A stretch of DNA of 64,000 nt, taken from positions 109,109,501-109,173,500 of the forward strand of contig CM059585.1 in the NCBI GenBank assembly GCA_030407085.1. Reading direction: 5' to 3'. Below are positions 22,961 through 33,800 of this stretch, one piece after another; the stretch's first letter is position 1; each line of letters starts with the position of its first letter. Origin of the DNA: Trichopria drosophilae. Taxonomy: Eukaryota; Arthropoda; Insecta; Hymenoptera; Diapriidae. The notes beneath the pieces were generated by a model that was not told where the DNA came from, made no database searches, and saw only the letters and a program-made list of their open reading frames with translations. A program made the translations under genes and the position numbers.

Positions 22961-23640
22961 ACCTTCGTCGATATGAAAACTTTTTACACCAAATACTCTG
23001 AAATTCCCCACTTAAAGAACATAACATTAAAATTCCCATGCCAGTTTATCTAAATTTACCTGTAATTTTATCCAATTGTAAGTAAATTCAATCCTCGTGG
23101 GTAAAAACCTTGACATGTCTTCTACCTCGTGTTAGGTCGATATTTTTTGCCCATTTAACATACTCACAATGAACTACTGAAACATTTCTGTATAAAAAAA
23201 TGTCTGTACCTGATGACGATTATTTTTGGTGATGATACAGTAAATGTGACATATAACAATTATATTTACCAAAAATAAGATGCAATATGATTTAGATCAA
23301 GTTATCATTTCAAATAAACTTTGGTGGAGTTTAATATTTTTCTAAGGAAATTAACATTTCTTGTCCGTCATATTAGGGTCCTCCACTTTGAATTTAAAAA
23401 ATATAACAGAAACATTATGGATTATATAGGAAAATCTTTTTTGGACAGTTATTTTCGGATAAATCCATAATAGTACCAAAATTTCAACATCAAGCTGCCA
23501 TTTTCGCTTTCAAATCTGATAAAAGACACCATATTATTTAACGTATATTACAAGTTTAATGAGTCTTCAATAAATTCAACTCATTAAAATATTGACCCTA
23601 ATTATGGGAACCATATCATCAATTTTAATTTTATGTTTGG
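22961..23640. other. AT-rich DNA with dispersed-repeat traces
   Basis: Phrases such as gtcctccactttgaattt and caagctgccattttcgcttt (about 23380-23530) are degraded minus-strand versions of the ATGGCGG repeat. No gene was seen. Confidence 0.4.
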
Positions 23641-24080
23641 TACTTGAGCAAACGTTACATCAAACGGTCTACGCGAAATCGCAATTATCAAGTTTTATGA
23701 AACGTCGAAATGAGATTTGCGAAATGACGTAATTACAATTAACGCCGGGCGCAAAAATACGAAAGGTAACTGCGCGTATTCCGACAATTATACGAAACTT
23801 TATCCCGTTTTGAATTGCTGTTCCACTTCTGGCTGCCAACGTATTTTCCCCGTGTGATTCCGTGAGAATGAAAATCTCCGTTGAGGGACGGACCGATGAT
23901 TTTCAGTCTATGCTCGATTAACGGGTATTACGCTTCATTACGTGCAATCGATGTAAACGAATATAAAGATGTTGCATAATGTCGACTAATATACGAGATA
24001 TTCGGCACGATAAGCTTCAGGAGCGATCGCTCAACTCCAAATGCGAAGACCAGGAGCGCCGTCTGTGGATGTTTTTACGA
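23641..24080. other. GC-richer non-coding block
   Basis: Complex non-repetitive sequence with no frame. It contrasts in composition with both flanks and is a candidate regulatory element by texture only. Confidence 0.3.
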
Positions 24081-25009
24081 TATTGAACTATAGTTCGAAA
24101 ATGACGTAATAATAATTTAAATGTACTAACCTAGAATCATCAAAATAAACTAAGAAATATTTCTTAAGAGCACGAGAAGGTATCAGAAACTGGAACCCTC
24201 CAGTATGGCGGTTGTACATGCCAAGAAGATTTTGCTGTAGCTACTAAAAATCGAAACTCCCGGCCCTAATTGTCCCATCACATAAGAGTTTTGAAATATT
24301 TGTGTTTGTGTACACCAAAAATTAGTTTTTTAATATTTGTTAGTTTATGTACAGGATTCTGTCAATTGGCTTCTTTAATTCTTGCACCCGTTACGACCAT
24401 TTTAAATTATGACATATATTTACGAAAAGTCTGCCATGAGTATTCACATTACCCTTTTAAAGCATCAGGTATTTACTTGCTCATTTTCTGGTAAATTTAT
24501 ACTTTGGCATTTCTAAGTTCGTTAAATATTAAGCTGAAGTCAGAAAATTAATATCTTCATTTCCATGATGGCAGATTAAAAATGACGAATAATGTGGTTG
24601 TTCATGGTGTTCTTAGGATAATTGAAAATGACAGTCTTTTGGAACAACAGACGGTAGATGATTGATTAGTCCATTTTGAAGGATGAAAATGCTGCTAAAT
24701 GATGCAGTTACTGAAAAAGGCAGAAAAACCTGCCTCCTGTACATAACCTAAAATTTCCCAAACTTCTAACAGGAAAAAGCAATTGAAACAACATTTAAGA
24801 TCTGCTTTTGCTACTTCTCTGTTATAATCTTGGGCAATATAATTCTGAGTTAAAAATGTCTCTGATTGAAAAGAAAATATATGGACTCTGGTAGGAATTC
24901 AGTCCAGTTTTATCGTATACGGTCACATTTCGGGCTAAGTTACGAGCTTAAAATCGTATACACTAGAAATGTTCACAAACTAGATAATAACTAGCCACAA
25001 ATAAGAAAA
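24081..25009. other. AT-rich non-coding DNA
   Basis: No gene was recognised. The 74-codon frame at 24270-24494 is hydrophobic in places but has no supporting context. Confidence 0.4.
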
Positions 25010-25300
25010 TCAGTTTTTGTTACAAAACTGTCTAAATCTGAACAGAAATGAATGAATTGTAGCTGCCCTCGTATTTGTCTAAAAATCCTACCTAATAATT
25101 ATTCTGCAAAATTATTCAAAATATGTAAGAAATAAAAGTGTATTGGAAAAAAGGGCACATATCAAACTTAGCGAAATGTTTACAATCTATAACGTATGTT
25201 GTTTACGTTTCAAGGTTGTTATTCTTTTCATTATCCGCGGTTCTTGGAAAAATGGGACCTTTCTAGTAAATTAGCAGACAATAATCAGTATCACCCGAAT
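25010..25300 (+). repeat. Unknown dispersed repeat, copy 1
   Basis: It aligns with the reverse complement of 31610-31910. Shared ordered blocks include gttacaaaact, tttgtc-aaaaatc-tacctaata, gcacatatcaaa, gtttacaatc and ttcttggaaaaat. Both copies can be read as peptides with a common YSFH-P-FLEK-DNN pattern, but amino-acid-changing differences are frequent. I take it as an old repeat, perhaps of coding origin. Confidence 0.55.
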
Positions 25301-25825
25301 ATTCGACTTGTTGTGGATCGCCCGTTGGCATTGCGTAAGTTTGATAATAACTGTTTAGAAAAGTTATTGAAAATATGTATCCAAATATCTTTTTTAAATT
25401 TTCTGTTACATCTACATTGAAACTGGACAATAACTGCTCAAGATTTATTCAAAAATGTATCTAATTAATTTTCTTCGAGATTAATTTTTTGTAATTTTAT
25501 TAATTAAAAATTGGTATTTGCTTCCTCAATGTGAATAATGCCGAAATTGAAAATCTGGTTAAAATCAGAAAAATGTTTTTTTACCTGTGTAACTAACGCG
25601 TATGTGCATTCAGCGGCACATTAACTATAAAAAACTGTTTTTAATAAAATATATTTACCTTCTATCATTTCGAAAAATATTGAAAAACAAAATATTATTC
25701 TTAAAAAATTCTATAACACAAGTATTTTGACCATTTCTTATATTTAACAATCCACGTCAAAAGAGACACCGCTCTTTAAAAAAAATTACCAGCTTAAATA
25801 AAACGTTACACAGCTTAAAATGTTC

Positions 25826-26204
25826 GTACATAGAAAAAAATAAGTTAAAATTGTACATCTTAAATTCATCATCAGGCGAGGCTTAATTTAAACCCGAAAT
25901 TGCGTTCTTTTTCTTAAATTTAGTCAAAGGCTTAAAGTCTTACTTTCAGTGAGTAAAACTGACTTTTAGACAATATTTTTTGCCTTAAAATAAGATTTAT
26001 CGAGCTTATGGCATCTAAGTTAGACGAATCTTATTTCAAACCAAAATATCGGCTGAAAGTCAGTTTTGTTGTCTGAAAGTAAGACTTTAAGCCTAAATAT
26101 TGGCTGAATTTAAGAAAATTAACGCAATTTTGGGTCGAAATTAAGCCTTACCTAAAGATGAATGTAAGATGTAACAATTTTAAGACTTATTTTTTTCTGT
26201 GTAC
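25826..26204. mobile_element. 379-bp foldback element
   Basis: Almost the whole element is an inverted repeat. It begins gtacatagaaaaaaataag and ends cttatttttttctgtgtac. Left-arm blocks gaggcttaattt, cgaaattgcgtt, ttcttaaattta, cttaaagtcttactttca and actgactttta each have a mirrored partner on the right. The centre lies near 26010. It has no coding capacity. It is a MITE or foldback whose transcript would be nearly fully double-stranded. Confidence 0.8.
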
Positions 26205-26389
26205 TGACAAGCACTTTTGAATCGCTAGCGACCGCTTAAAGAAGTTGAAAATGGCGACTACAATAAGTTGTTTTTTTTCGAGTATTATTCAAGATTTTTA
26301 TTTATTCCAATGAAAATTGATCACCTGAGGCTTAAAATATCTGGAGAGAAATAGGCTTTACATCGAATATTTTCTTTATTTGGAACATT

Positions 26390-26720
26390 TTTATCTGAAA
26401 TGTCGGATTCGCCATTTTAAATTTTCGAAATCTGACACCGGATTTATAACCAGCAACCTGAAAACTCCCTGTGTACCAAACACGACATTAGAGTACAAAT
26501 TTTTGGTCGGCCATATTATATCCACCATTTTATAATTTTGAAACCTCCCATATGGCAATAAAAAATCAAGCTTCTCTCGAGATATTTTGAGCTCCTATAC
26601 ATATTTTCAAGGTCATACGTTTTCATTGGAAGTCTCTTCTACCTGATAATTATGAATACTTGTTGGAAAACGGCCATATTGTGGTCGCAATTTTGAATTT
26701 TTTAAAAGGCCACTAGAGAT
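26390..26720. repeat. Dispersed ATGGCGG-family fragments
   Basis: Several degraded units occur here: gaaatctgacaccggattta, aacctgaaaactccc, ggccatattatatccaccatt, cggccatattgtggtcgcaa. Orientation is mixed. Confidence 0.5.
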
Positions 26721-26794
26721 TCAGATATGTTTGTTAATACCAATATTTTGAGCGATATTACGGCTCTTTTCACATAGATCGCCCCTTACATACA

Positions 26795-26895
26795 AGCCAA
26801 CATAACCTAACATAGTCTAACCTAACCTATCCCTGCCTAACACAACAAAACCTAACCAAACCTATCTTAATGTAACCTAATCTAACCTTCTAATT
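26795..26895. repeat. Degenerate CCTAAC-rich patch
   Basis: About ten cctaac or close variants occur in 100 bp (cataacctaacatagtctaa, cctaacctatccctgcctaa and so on). It is the same type as at 1251-1428, interspersed rather than a clean tandem array. Confidence 0.65.
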
Positions 26896-26952
26896 CAAAA
26901 CATCTAACGGCATAACTAGATTCCAAGAATTTAATTATTCTATATAATAAAC

Positions 26953-27862
26953 AGGGGAAGGCAGGGCGAAACGGCGATGATTTTTTCCGTGTATCATATC
27001 TCTCCTTGAAATAATACTTTCGTATTTAGGATGATGCAAAGTATCATTTAACATGTAATTTCATAGTCAATATTTACATGCATGTTACTTACGGTACATG
27101 TTTTATAGAAGGCCAGCTATGGCCAATTTAAAAAACTTAAAAAACACGGGGCGAAGAGGCGATATCGGGATGAAGTGGCGATTCCTTATTTTTAGAGGTC
27201 TTTGCGACGACTATCATAAAATTAAGTGCAATTTATAATGTTTTAAGTTATTATTGTTTGTTTTAATAAAAATAAAATTTCCACGTTGGCGGAATGAACC
27301 TCTTCAGATGTATCAAAGTTTTCAACAGCAGTAAAAAAAGAAATTTTGAATACTCGTATTATATCCGGATCACATATTTTAACATCGTCTTTAGTTACTC
27401 AATGCATTCATCAAAAGGGAATTCTAAATTAAAAAATAATCACGGAATAAAGACATCCGGGAAAAAATTTCGACGCTTCTCCCCAAAGTATCATTTGGAC
27501 TTCCAGGTACGATATCTGATTATAAACACACAAAAAAGGAACAATTCATGTTTTATAAAGAAGTCCAAAAAATATTCTTGTAGAATAAATATATAAATAG
27601 TGATTATTAAACTTCCAAAATCAAAATATTGACCAATCCGAGAACAAAGTACAGGAAAATGACTTGAACATTTTGTTTAAAAATTACATTTCTCGCTTCC
27701 AAAGGCAGGTAAGAGAACAAAAAATGAAATAGCATGCCTCAAAATATGAAAAATGGTGTAAACACAGAAACAACATATGATAATTTACAATTAGTATGAT
27801 CATAATGGAAATATTTCAGATCGTCACTTTGCCCCGTTCGCCGCTTCGCCCCGTCTTCCCCT
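26953..27862. mobile_element. 910-bp TIR element with repeated GGGGCGAAG motifs
   Basis: The left end aggggaaggcagggcgaaac and the right end read on the minus strand (aggggaagacggggcgaagc) are inverted repeats with about three mismatches in 20. The GGGGCGAAG-GGCG motif recurs inside (about 27148, 27168, 27471 minus) and several times in the right end, like a subterminal transposase-binding array. A 100-codon frame at 27294-27596 is lysine-rich and has no recognised transposase motif. Target duplication is unclear. Confidence 0.7.
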
Positions 27863-28242
27863 ATATATAACAACGTCTAAATTCATCCATATTTCGATGA
27901 ATTCTATTATAATCTCATGTATTTAATAATAATATTTGGAGTAATTACACTTCGTCAAGTAATATATAGCAGTGTTAACAAGTTACCAGTTTATATCTTT
28001 CGTTACTTGTCGGTACATTTCGGTTAAGTTTGGAATGTCATATTGAGTGCATTGACCTTCACAATAGCGCGCTCCAGTTAAAATAAAAAAATAACGCGTA
28101 TGTCCTAGCCATATCATGTACATCAGGGACGCCAACCAGTTCTTTTGATTTGTATATTTCTAGAAATGCGCTCAAAGGAAGACAATTTTAGTGAAGTCGA
28201 AGAACATTGTTTATGCGTTAATTGAAACCATCAACAAGTAAG
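27863..28242. other. AT-rich non-coding DNA
   Basis: Nothing was recognised. Confidence 0.4.
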
Positions 28243-28374
28243 GTAAACCGACAGAAAAACTGACTCATGACATTGCGTCCACTAAATATTATCTGCAATT
28301 AGCAGCCAAAATTGCGTCAGAAATATATACTGCAATTAAAGTTTGGGGTGAGGCAGTTTTTCTGTAGGTTTACT
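28243..28374. mobile_element. 132-bp MITE, GTAAACC-ACAGAAAAACTG ends
   Basis: The left end gtaaaccgacagaaaaactg and the right end read on the minus strand (gtaaacctacagaaaaactg) agree at 19 of 20 positions, and the match continues a few bases inward (ctca). The element is short and non-coding. Confidence 0.8.
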
Positions 28375-28549
28375 AAAAATAAATTTTCCCTAGAATCGCT
28401 GGTTATTCAAGATCACGGCAATTTTTTCATCGTCCCCAAACCGTTATCAATGAGTGAATGACCAGGAAAGCTTCAACATGACGTTCCTCAGATTAGCGAA
28501 GCAGTGACTGGTTCAACAATAGGAAATTATCGAAATATGGACCTTTCAG

Positions 28550-29240
28550 CCTTATTTCACGATGCAGCGCATACGTTTGAGAAATTTCTCTGGCCGCACC
28601 CTTAAGAAACAAATCACGTCGAGGCAGGAAGACGGTAGCGTAATCTCGCGGCCATTGGCTCTCGGTTTAATTCCCTCTATGTATAGGAAGCTCTCGGCGA
28701 GAGTATTCGCGCGATAATACAGGAATAACTCGCACTCGGCCGACACTTAAGATGCCGCTCAAGCGACGCATGCTCGTCGTTAAAACGTACCGGGCATAAA
28801 GTTTCGTACTTTGTAAGACATGGCGTAGCGCGCGTGCTAAGAGTGCCTTTATAGGCCTATAGCCGGCTGTCTTATACGTCGCCTACGTCGTCGACGCCCC
28901 GCGGAAGGAATACGCGAGCTTTACAAGAGTCGCGCGTAAAATACGCGGGGTGCCGATCTTGCACGATAACAGGCATACTTCGAATGCCAATTATCGCGAT
29001 TCTTCGCCACTCCAAATATGTATGAGCGGCGTTCCATAGCTTTAGAGGCATCCCGACGCCGCCATTTTTCCAAACGGCCACGCAAGTCGCGCGACCGCAA
29101 CCGCGAACCCGGGGATAAGACGAAATTCTGAAAATTCTCTACGGTTCGTTCGAATGCCTCATGCTGGTAATTGGTCGAGGGATTTTCAAAACATTTTCAT
29201 GGCGCCGAAGTGTTCTTCGTTCCTGGAATAGGACCTGATC
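28550..29240. other. GC- and CpG-rich non-coding island
   Basis: About 700 bp dense in CG dinucleotides (gtcgtcgacgccccgcggaa, gtcgcgcgaccgcaaccgcg) between AT-rich flanks. Short minus-strand frames (64 and 69 codons) are composition artefacts without domains. It may be a promoter-like or enhancer island. There is no recognisable core promoter or start codon context. Confidence 0.4.
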
Positions 29241-30288
29241 TTCACCACATCCATAGGACATAACTTACACCAATAGCCTTTAAAGTGAGTAACAAAATAC
29301 CCTAATTTTTGGATTCCCATTTGTTTCTGGTCCCCACTGAGGTAATCTTAATGTAAAGTGACCTAAAGATAACTGGACCCTCAATAGAAGAATTGTCTCA
29401 TTCCAAGCATTTTTGTAACAGCTGGAGGATATGCTGATTACCAGGAGAGGCAACTGATCGATCCTAGTTATACCGATCGTCTTGGACATCAACAATCAAC
29501 ATTAATTATGTTTATCTGAGAACTAATTCATGATCCAAACATTTGTTTACTTACTCAAAAAACGGTTCTTCTTATCCTGGCCAAAGTCTCGTAGTGAATT
29601 GACCTTTCGCAACACGAAACAATACTGAATCCACCCATAAAACATACGAAGATAAGACCGGACGTCACGATTCAGGAGTGTACAGAAAGTTCGTGCTTAG
29701 AACATCTTTCGCCGTCGTCCCTTTTATTTTGCCGACCAACACCCACGAATGGAATAATAAAGTCACACAACGTAGTTCCACGCAACATTCCAGCACGCCT
29801 CAAATCAGTTCACTCTTGACGATGTTTCGCATAAACTATTTATAGTTTGATGCAAACATTTCTGAGCTGGCAGGAATGTCAATTACAACATGATGATGTT
29901 ACTCCAAAAGAATTCTTGTTTTCTACAGGGTTTACAAATTGTCTCTTTAGAAGATGTTTATTGAAAGTTTTATGCCGAGTTTTGATGAGACTATTTGTAA
30001 GTATGGATTGACTAAATATTTGTTTTCAGTAGTTATATTGCCATGAATGGACACTCTTGATTTCAAAAGTAAATAAATATACATCCTAATTACATTTCCT
30101 CCTACTAAGATATATCGTTAAGGATCAGGTTATTGCCTCGCCCTCTGTTACATATTTTGCCTTATTTAAAGTTATAATAGGCTGCTTTCCTTCTCCCCCA
30201 CCCCATCGTTTCGTTATTCTTCGCGACACGCCCTCCCGATATTCGGCAGGGATCGGTGAACTTCGAAACGCTTCGGTTAGGCCGAAGC
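29241..30288. other. Non-coding DNA
   Basis: No gene was seen. 29690-29780 has a moderately GC-rich stretch. 30230-30290 contains a gcttcggttaggccgaagc stem. Confidence 0.4.
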
Positions 30289-30475
30289 TCGGTTCCACAC
30301 ATTCCCCTCCCATCTTCTTATATTTGTCAAAAGAAGGGGAGCGCCGCTTCTCCCACTCTCTTTAATCGCGCTATGCTCGTGACGTCACAGCAGGCCCTTC
30401 CTGAGGCTGCAGTCCGCAATGTGGGGGAAAAAGGGAGTAATGACAGACAAATATAACGGGCCGGAACCGAACAAA
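30289..30475. mobile_element. Diverged copy of the CAGTAGAGTCCC MITE interior
   Basis: It shares with 20502-20751 and 56711-56875 the blocks agaaggggagcg, cttctcccact, tgacgtcacagcaggccctt and gcagtccgcaa. The CAGTAGAG termini are absent. Short cggttcc/ggaaccg inversions mark its edges, so it may be a variant with different ends or a truncated copy. Confidence 0.7.
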
Positions 30476-30659
30476 TTTAGCGAGAAGCAGAACTCTTTTA
30501 AACATTGTTCTTAAAAATTGAATCGTCAAAAATATACCTAAAAAATATAAATTAATTATATTAAAATCTATTAAAACGGCAAAATCTCGTATCAAAAAGT
30601 TATATTTTGGCGATTATCTTTTGTTCTGCGATGGATTAACACGAACTGTATAAGAGATG

Positions 30660-30960
30660 TAGTCTTTGGTCTCTCTGAATTCGAATCTGGTATGATACTT
30701 AACATTCAAAATGGCGGATCCATTATATCGAGACAAAATTTTGGAACGTAGGCAAATCCTCACATAAATAGTTACTTAGAAATTGTTTGGATCATTAAAG
30801 AAAAATATGATATCTCATTTACAAAATTAAAAATGGCATTAAACAAAGCATCGTAAACTAGTGATGTCGTCTCCTAGATTATATGAACGTTGTTAATTGT
30901 ATAGATAACTTACATTTTGCATACGATAGGTTTCCAATGTTTTATCCGCCATTTTCAATA
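30660..30960 (+). repeat. Dispersed ATGGCGG-family fragment
   Basis: It contains gaattcgaatctggtatgat, ttcaaaatggcggatccatt and a later minus-type ccgccattttca at about 30950, in degraded order. Confidence 0.5.
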
Positions 30961-31028
30961 CTAAAAATATGTTATTACAAATTCGTTTGCAGATGCTCAG
31001 TAACCTACAAGCAGAGATTTTGATGAGG

Positions 31029-31142
31029 TGGCGACAGGCATTCGTCCTAGTAGACAATTGCCGGGTATTGTATTATTATAACTCCATACATCTACGTTAC
31101 ACTCAAATAGTTATAATAATTAAGACGAATGCCTGTTACCCC
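31029..31142. mobile_element. 114-bp MITE with 7-bp target duplication
   Basis: GATGAGG occurs directly outside both ends (31022-31028 and 31143-31149). The ends, TGGCGACAGGCATTCGTC and (minus) GGGGTAACAGGCATTCGTC, share the inverted 13-mer ACAGGCATTCGTC, and inner arms attattataact/agttataataat also pair. A 7-8 bp duplication with short TIRs suggests a hAT-type origin. The 78-codon frame crossing it is spurious. Confidence 0.75.
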
Positions 31143-31609
31143 GATGAGGGCTTACTAAGGTTCCCACTTTTTGAACTATATTGCATCCGCGAGTTTCAAT
31201 TTTGAAAATCTGAGACCTTACCTATTCAGCATCAAAAAGGTTTCAGGAACGACTTTGAGGACACGTTTATTGTCGAAATTCGCCTCAAAAAATTTATTTC
31301 CTCAGATACCTAAAAATGCAAGAAAGATAAACGCCTGCTTTAGAACTACACTATTAAAAGTAAACGCATTAAATTTAATGAACATGTGGTGGAAACACAT
31401 TTCAATTCCCATATTACACGACTTTTAACGTCAGAACTTACACCTAATGTACACAAAAAATGTCATATATGTACCTAAAATTGAATGTTATTCTCTACAG
31501 AATTTCATATATACATATACCCCAAAAAATGGATATCTGCCATCAAATAACATCAAATTTTCAGCACGAAAAAATTATGTCGGGAATGATACTTCGCTTG
31601 ACAAGGGCA
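31143..31609. other. Non-coding DNA
   Basis: Nothing was recognised. The 85-codon frame at 31171-31428 has no motif. Confidence 0.4.
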
Positions 31610-31910
31610 GATAAAAAGTAAAATTTTGTCGGTCAGTGTTATTGTCTTCTAAATTAATAGCCAGGTGCAATTTTTCCAAGAACAGCGGACAATGAAAGGA
31701 ATAATAACCGCAAAATTTAAATAACATAGGTTGAGGATTGTAAACAGTTCCCAACATTTGATATGCCCTCTCTTCGATTGACATTTATTTCATACGTATT
31801 TTGAAAAATTCTGGTGAGTAGTTATTAGGTAAGATTTTTGGACAAATCTGTGAGCAGTTTTAATCCATTTAATTGTATCCAGTATGTAGAGAGTTTTGTA
31901 ACAAAATAAC
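31610..31910 (-). repeat. Unknown dispersed repeat, copy 2
   Basis: It is the minus-strand partner of 25010-25300. The best-kept block is 31625-31745 (ttgtcttctaaattaatagc, tttttccaagaac, gtaaacag). It carries the same YSFH-P-FLEK-DNN reading as its partner, inside a 69-codon minus frame (31575-31784). Confidence 0.55.
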
Positions 31911-33488
31911 AGTTGTAAAATTTTAAAATGGTTGAGCGTGATTGAATACTTATTCTATAAAAAATGGATAGTTTTTCAAAATATTTCACTGCTATCTACA
32001 GTTATCTGATCACGAAATAATATTGATAGTTAGAGTGTCTCTCTTCGATGATGGAAGCTTCTGCCATTGCCGCCAATTCGTGATGGACTTTAGTATTCAT
32101 TGCTAGAAAGTATATTAACCCGGTGACTCACACGCAATCCTGCAGATCAGGGGGTCATCGCGCATATGCCGCATTTCCAGGTATGCACTTACAAATGCAT
32201 AGAATTCCATTCCTTGTGATAGTTGAGAAGAAGTCTTCATCTTTCTATCCGGTACGTTATACGAGTTTCAAACATTTGACATTGTTTTTTATTCCCTTTT
32301 TATATTAATCTTCAGATCACTTCATAGCACATTCAGGGACTGAGTCCTATGAATCACGTAATGAAATATAGAATGATCATGAACGAAACCAACACGGAAA
32401 AAAAGTTGAAGCTACCATCTAAATAGTTAAGGTACAGTCATCGTATATAGTTAATTTTACTATCTAAAGAGTGTCGTTGAAAATCAGGTAGCCACGGATG
32501 ATAGTTAAATAGTGAATATACATAGATTTTTGTTAGTATCAGCGAACATGCAATGTAGAATGATCAACATCGATTAGAATGTTTAGAAGTGCAAACATGT
32601 TTACTTTCGTGGTTTCTTAACATTTCTTCTAAAACCTCGGAGCTTATTGAATTGACGCCTGAAATTCTACCAGATATTTGGAAAAAATATTAAAATAACA
32701 CAAGTTTTTAATTGGTGATTAAAAATATTATTTCGAATTTCATATAAAAAATGGATAGTTTACTTTTTTAACTGAAAGAAGACAATGACATTTATGTTTG
32801 CAATTGTAGACTTGTCGTGTCACAATTTTCGGTGTGGTATAATCGGCAGGTTTTCCCGATTCAAGTTTTCGCAAATTTTCTAGTATGAAATTATTATGAG
32901 TTCACGTAAAGAAATGGACATCTTAAGAACTATATTTTATACATACACATCATCATTTATTTTATATATTGCCTTCTATCAACGTGTTTTTATGTGTTAC
33001 AGCATACGCTTGTACATTGATCATACTCATGTATTTATGATTATTTCCTGTATCGCGTTAATCTTTATTAATAATGGCTGATTGTTGATAGCAGATAATC
33101 AAGATTACTCCACTTATTTTAATTTTAATAAATAGTTCCTTTAAAATATAAACGTGCTTTTTAGATCATAACGATATGTGATGAATTCAAACCTTAAGTT
33201 TACTGCAGGTGAAAAGTAGTTCTGTCATCGTAAGTAGGCTTGTGAATTATTTACAAACCGTGGATTATTTACTTAGCACAAAGTAATAAAATGTTGGAAA
33301 AGACATAATCCTTCTGCTGAATAGGAAAGAAAACTATAAATACTCTGATTTTATTTGTAAAATGATAATTGGATTTATGATTTGCATTTCTATATCACTG
33401 CAAGTCGTTTATCCTTTCTTTTTAAATTTGTGCAAGATAAAAAAAGACAAAAGATCTGTCAAACATGACAGAATCATTGCACATGGAA
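31911..33488. other. AT-rich non-coding DNA
   Basis: No gene was seen. Phrases aaatagttaa and atagttaattttactatc at 32420-32470 recall the 38287 MITE family, and 32392 begins cacggaaaaaaag like the ends of the 33489 element, but neither gives a complete element. Confidence 0.4.
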
Positions 33489-33800
33489 CACGGAGAAAAA
33501 TAACCGGCTAAATCAGCCGAAAAATCCGCAGATTCTACTAATTTTATCCTATAGGGATAGCTGTTGGAATTCCGTTAGGGATAGCCGATAATTTCAGCTA
33601 AATTTACTGAAAAAGTCCGCAAATTTAGCGGAATAAATCAGCTAACGTAGCGGAAATTTAGATCTAAGCGCGAATTGAGTAGGGTTAAGGCTACATTAGC
33701 GGAATCAAAACAGCTAAATTTGCAGATATTTTCGGCAATTCCAACCGAAAATTTTAGCTGATATGAATCAGCTAATCCAGCGGAGTCATTTTTTTCCGTG
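33489..33800. mobile_element. 312-bp MITE, CACGGARAAAAAT ends
   Basis: The left end cacggagaaaaataac and the right end on the minus strand (cacggaaaaaaatgac) are inverted repeats. The interior is built from repeated gctaa, cagctaa, ttagcgga and aatcagc words in both orientations, so it is largely self-complementary. Non-coding. Confidence 0.7.

Noticed and set aside
27294..27596. 100-codon lysine-rich frame inside the 910-bp TIR element, considered as a transposase remnant
   Set aside because: No DDE/DDD-type motif, helix-turn-helix signature or zinc finger that I could recognise; the length is within chance for AT-rich DNA.
29690..29720. gtgtacagaaagttcgtgc, which recalled a mariner-type end
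   Set aside because: No inverted partner within several kb and no transposase-like frame.
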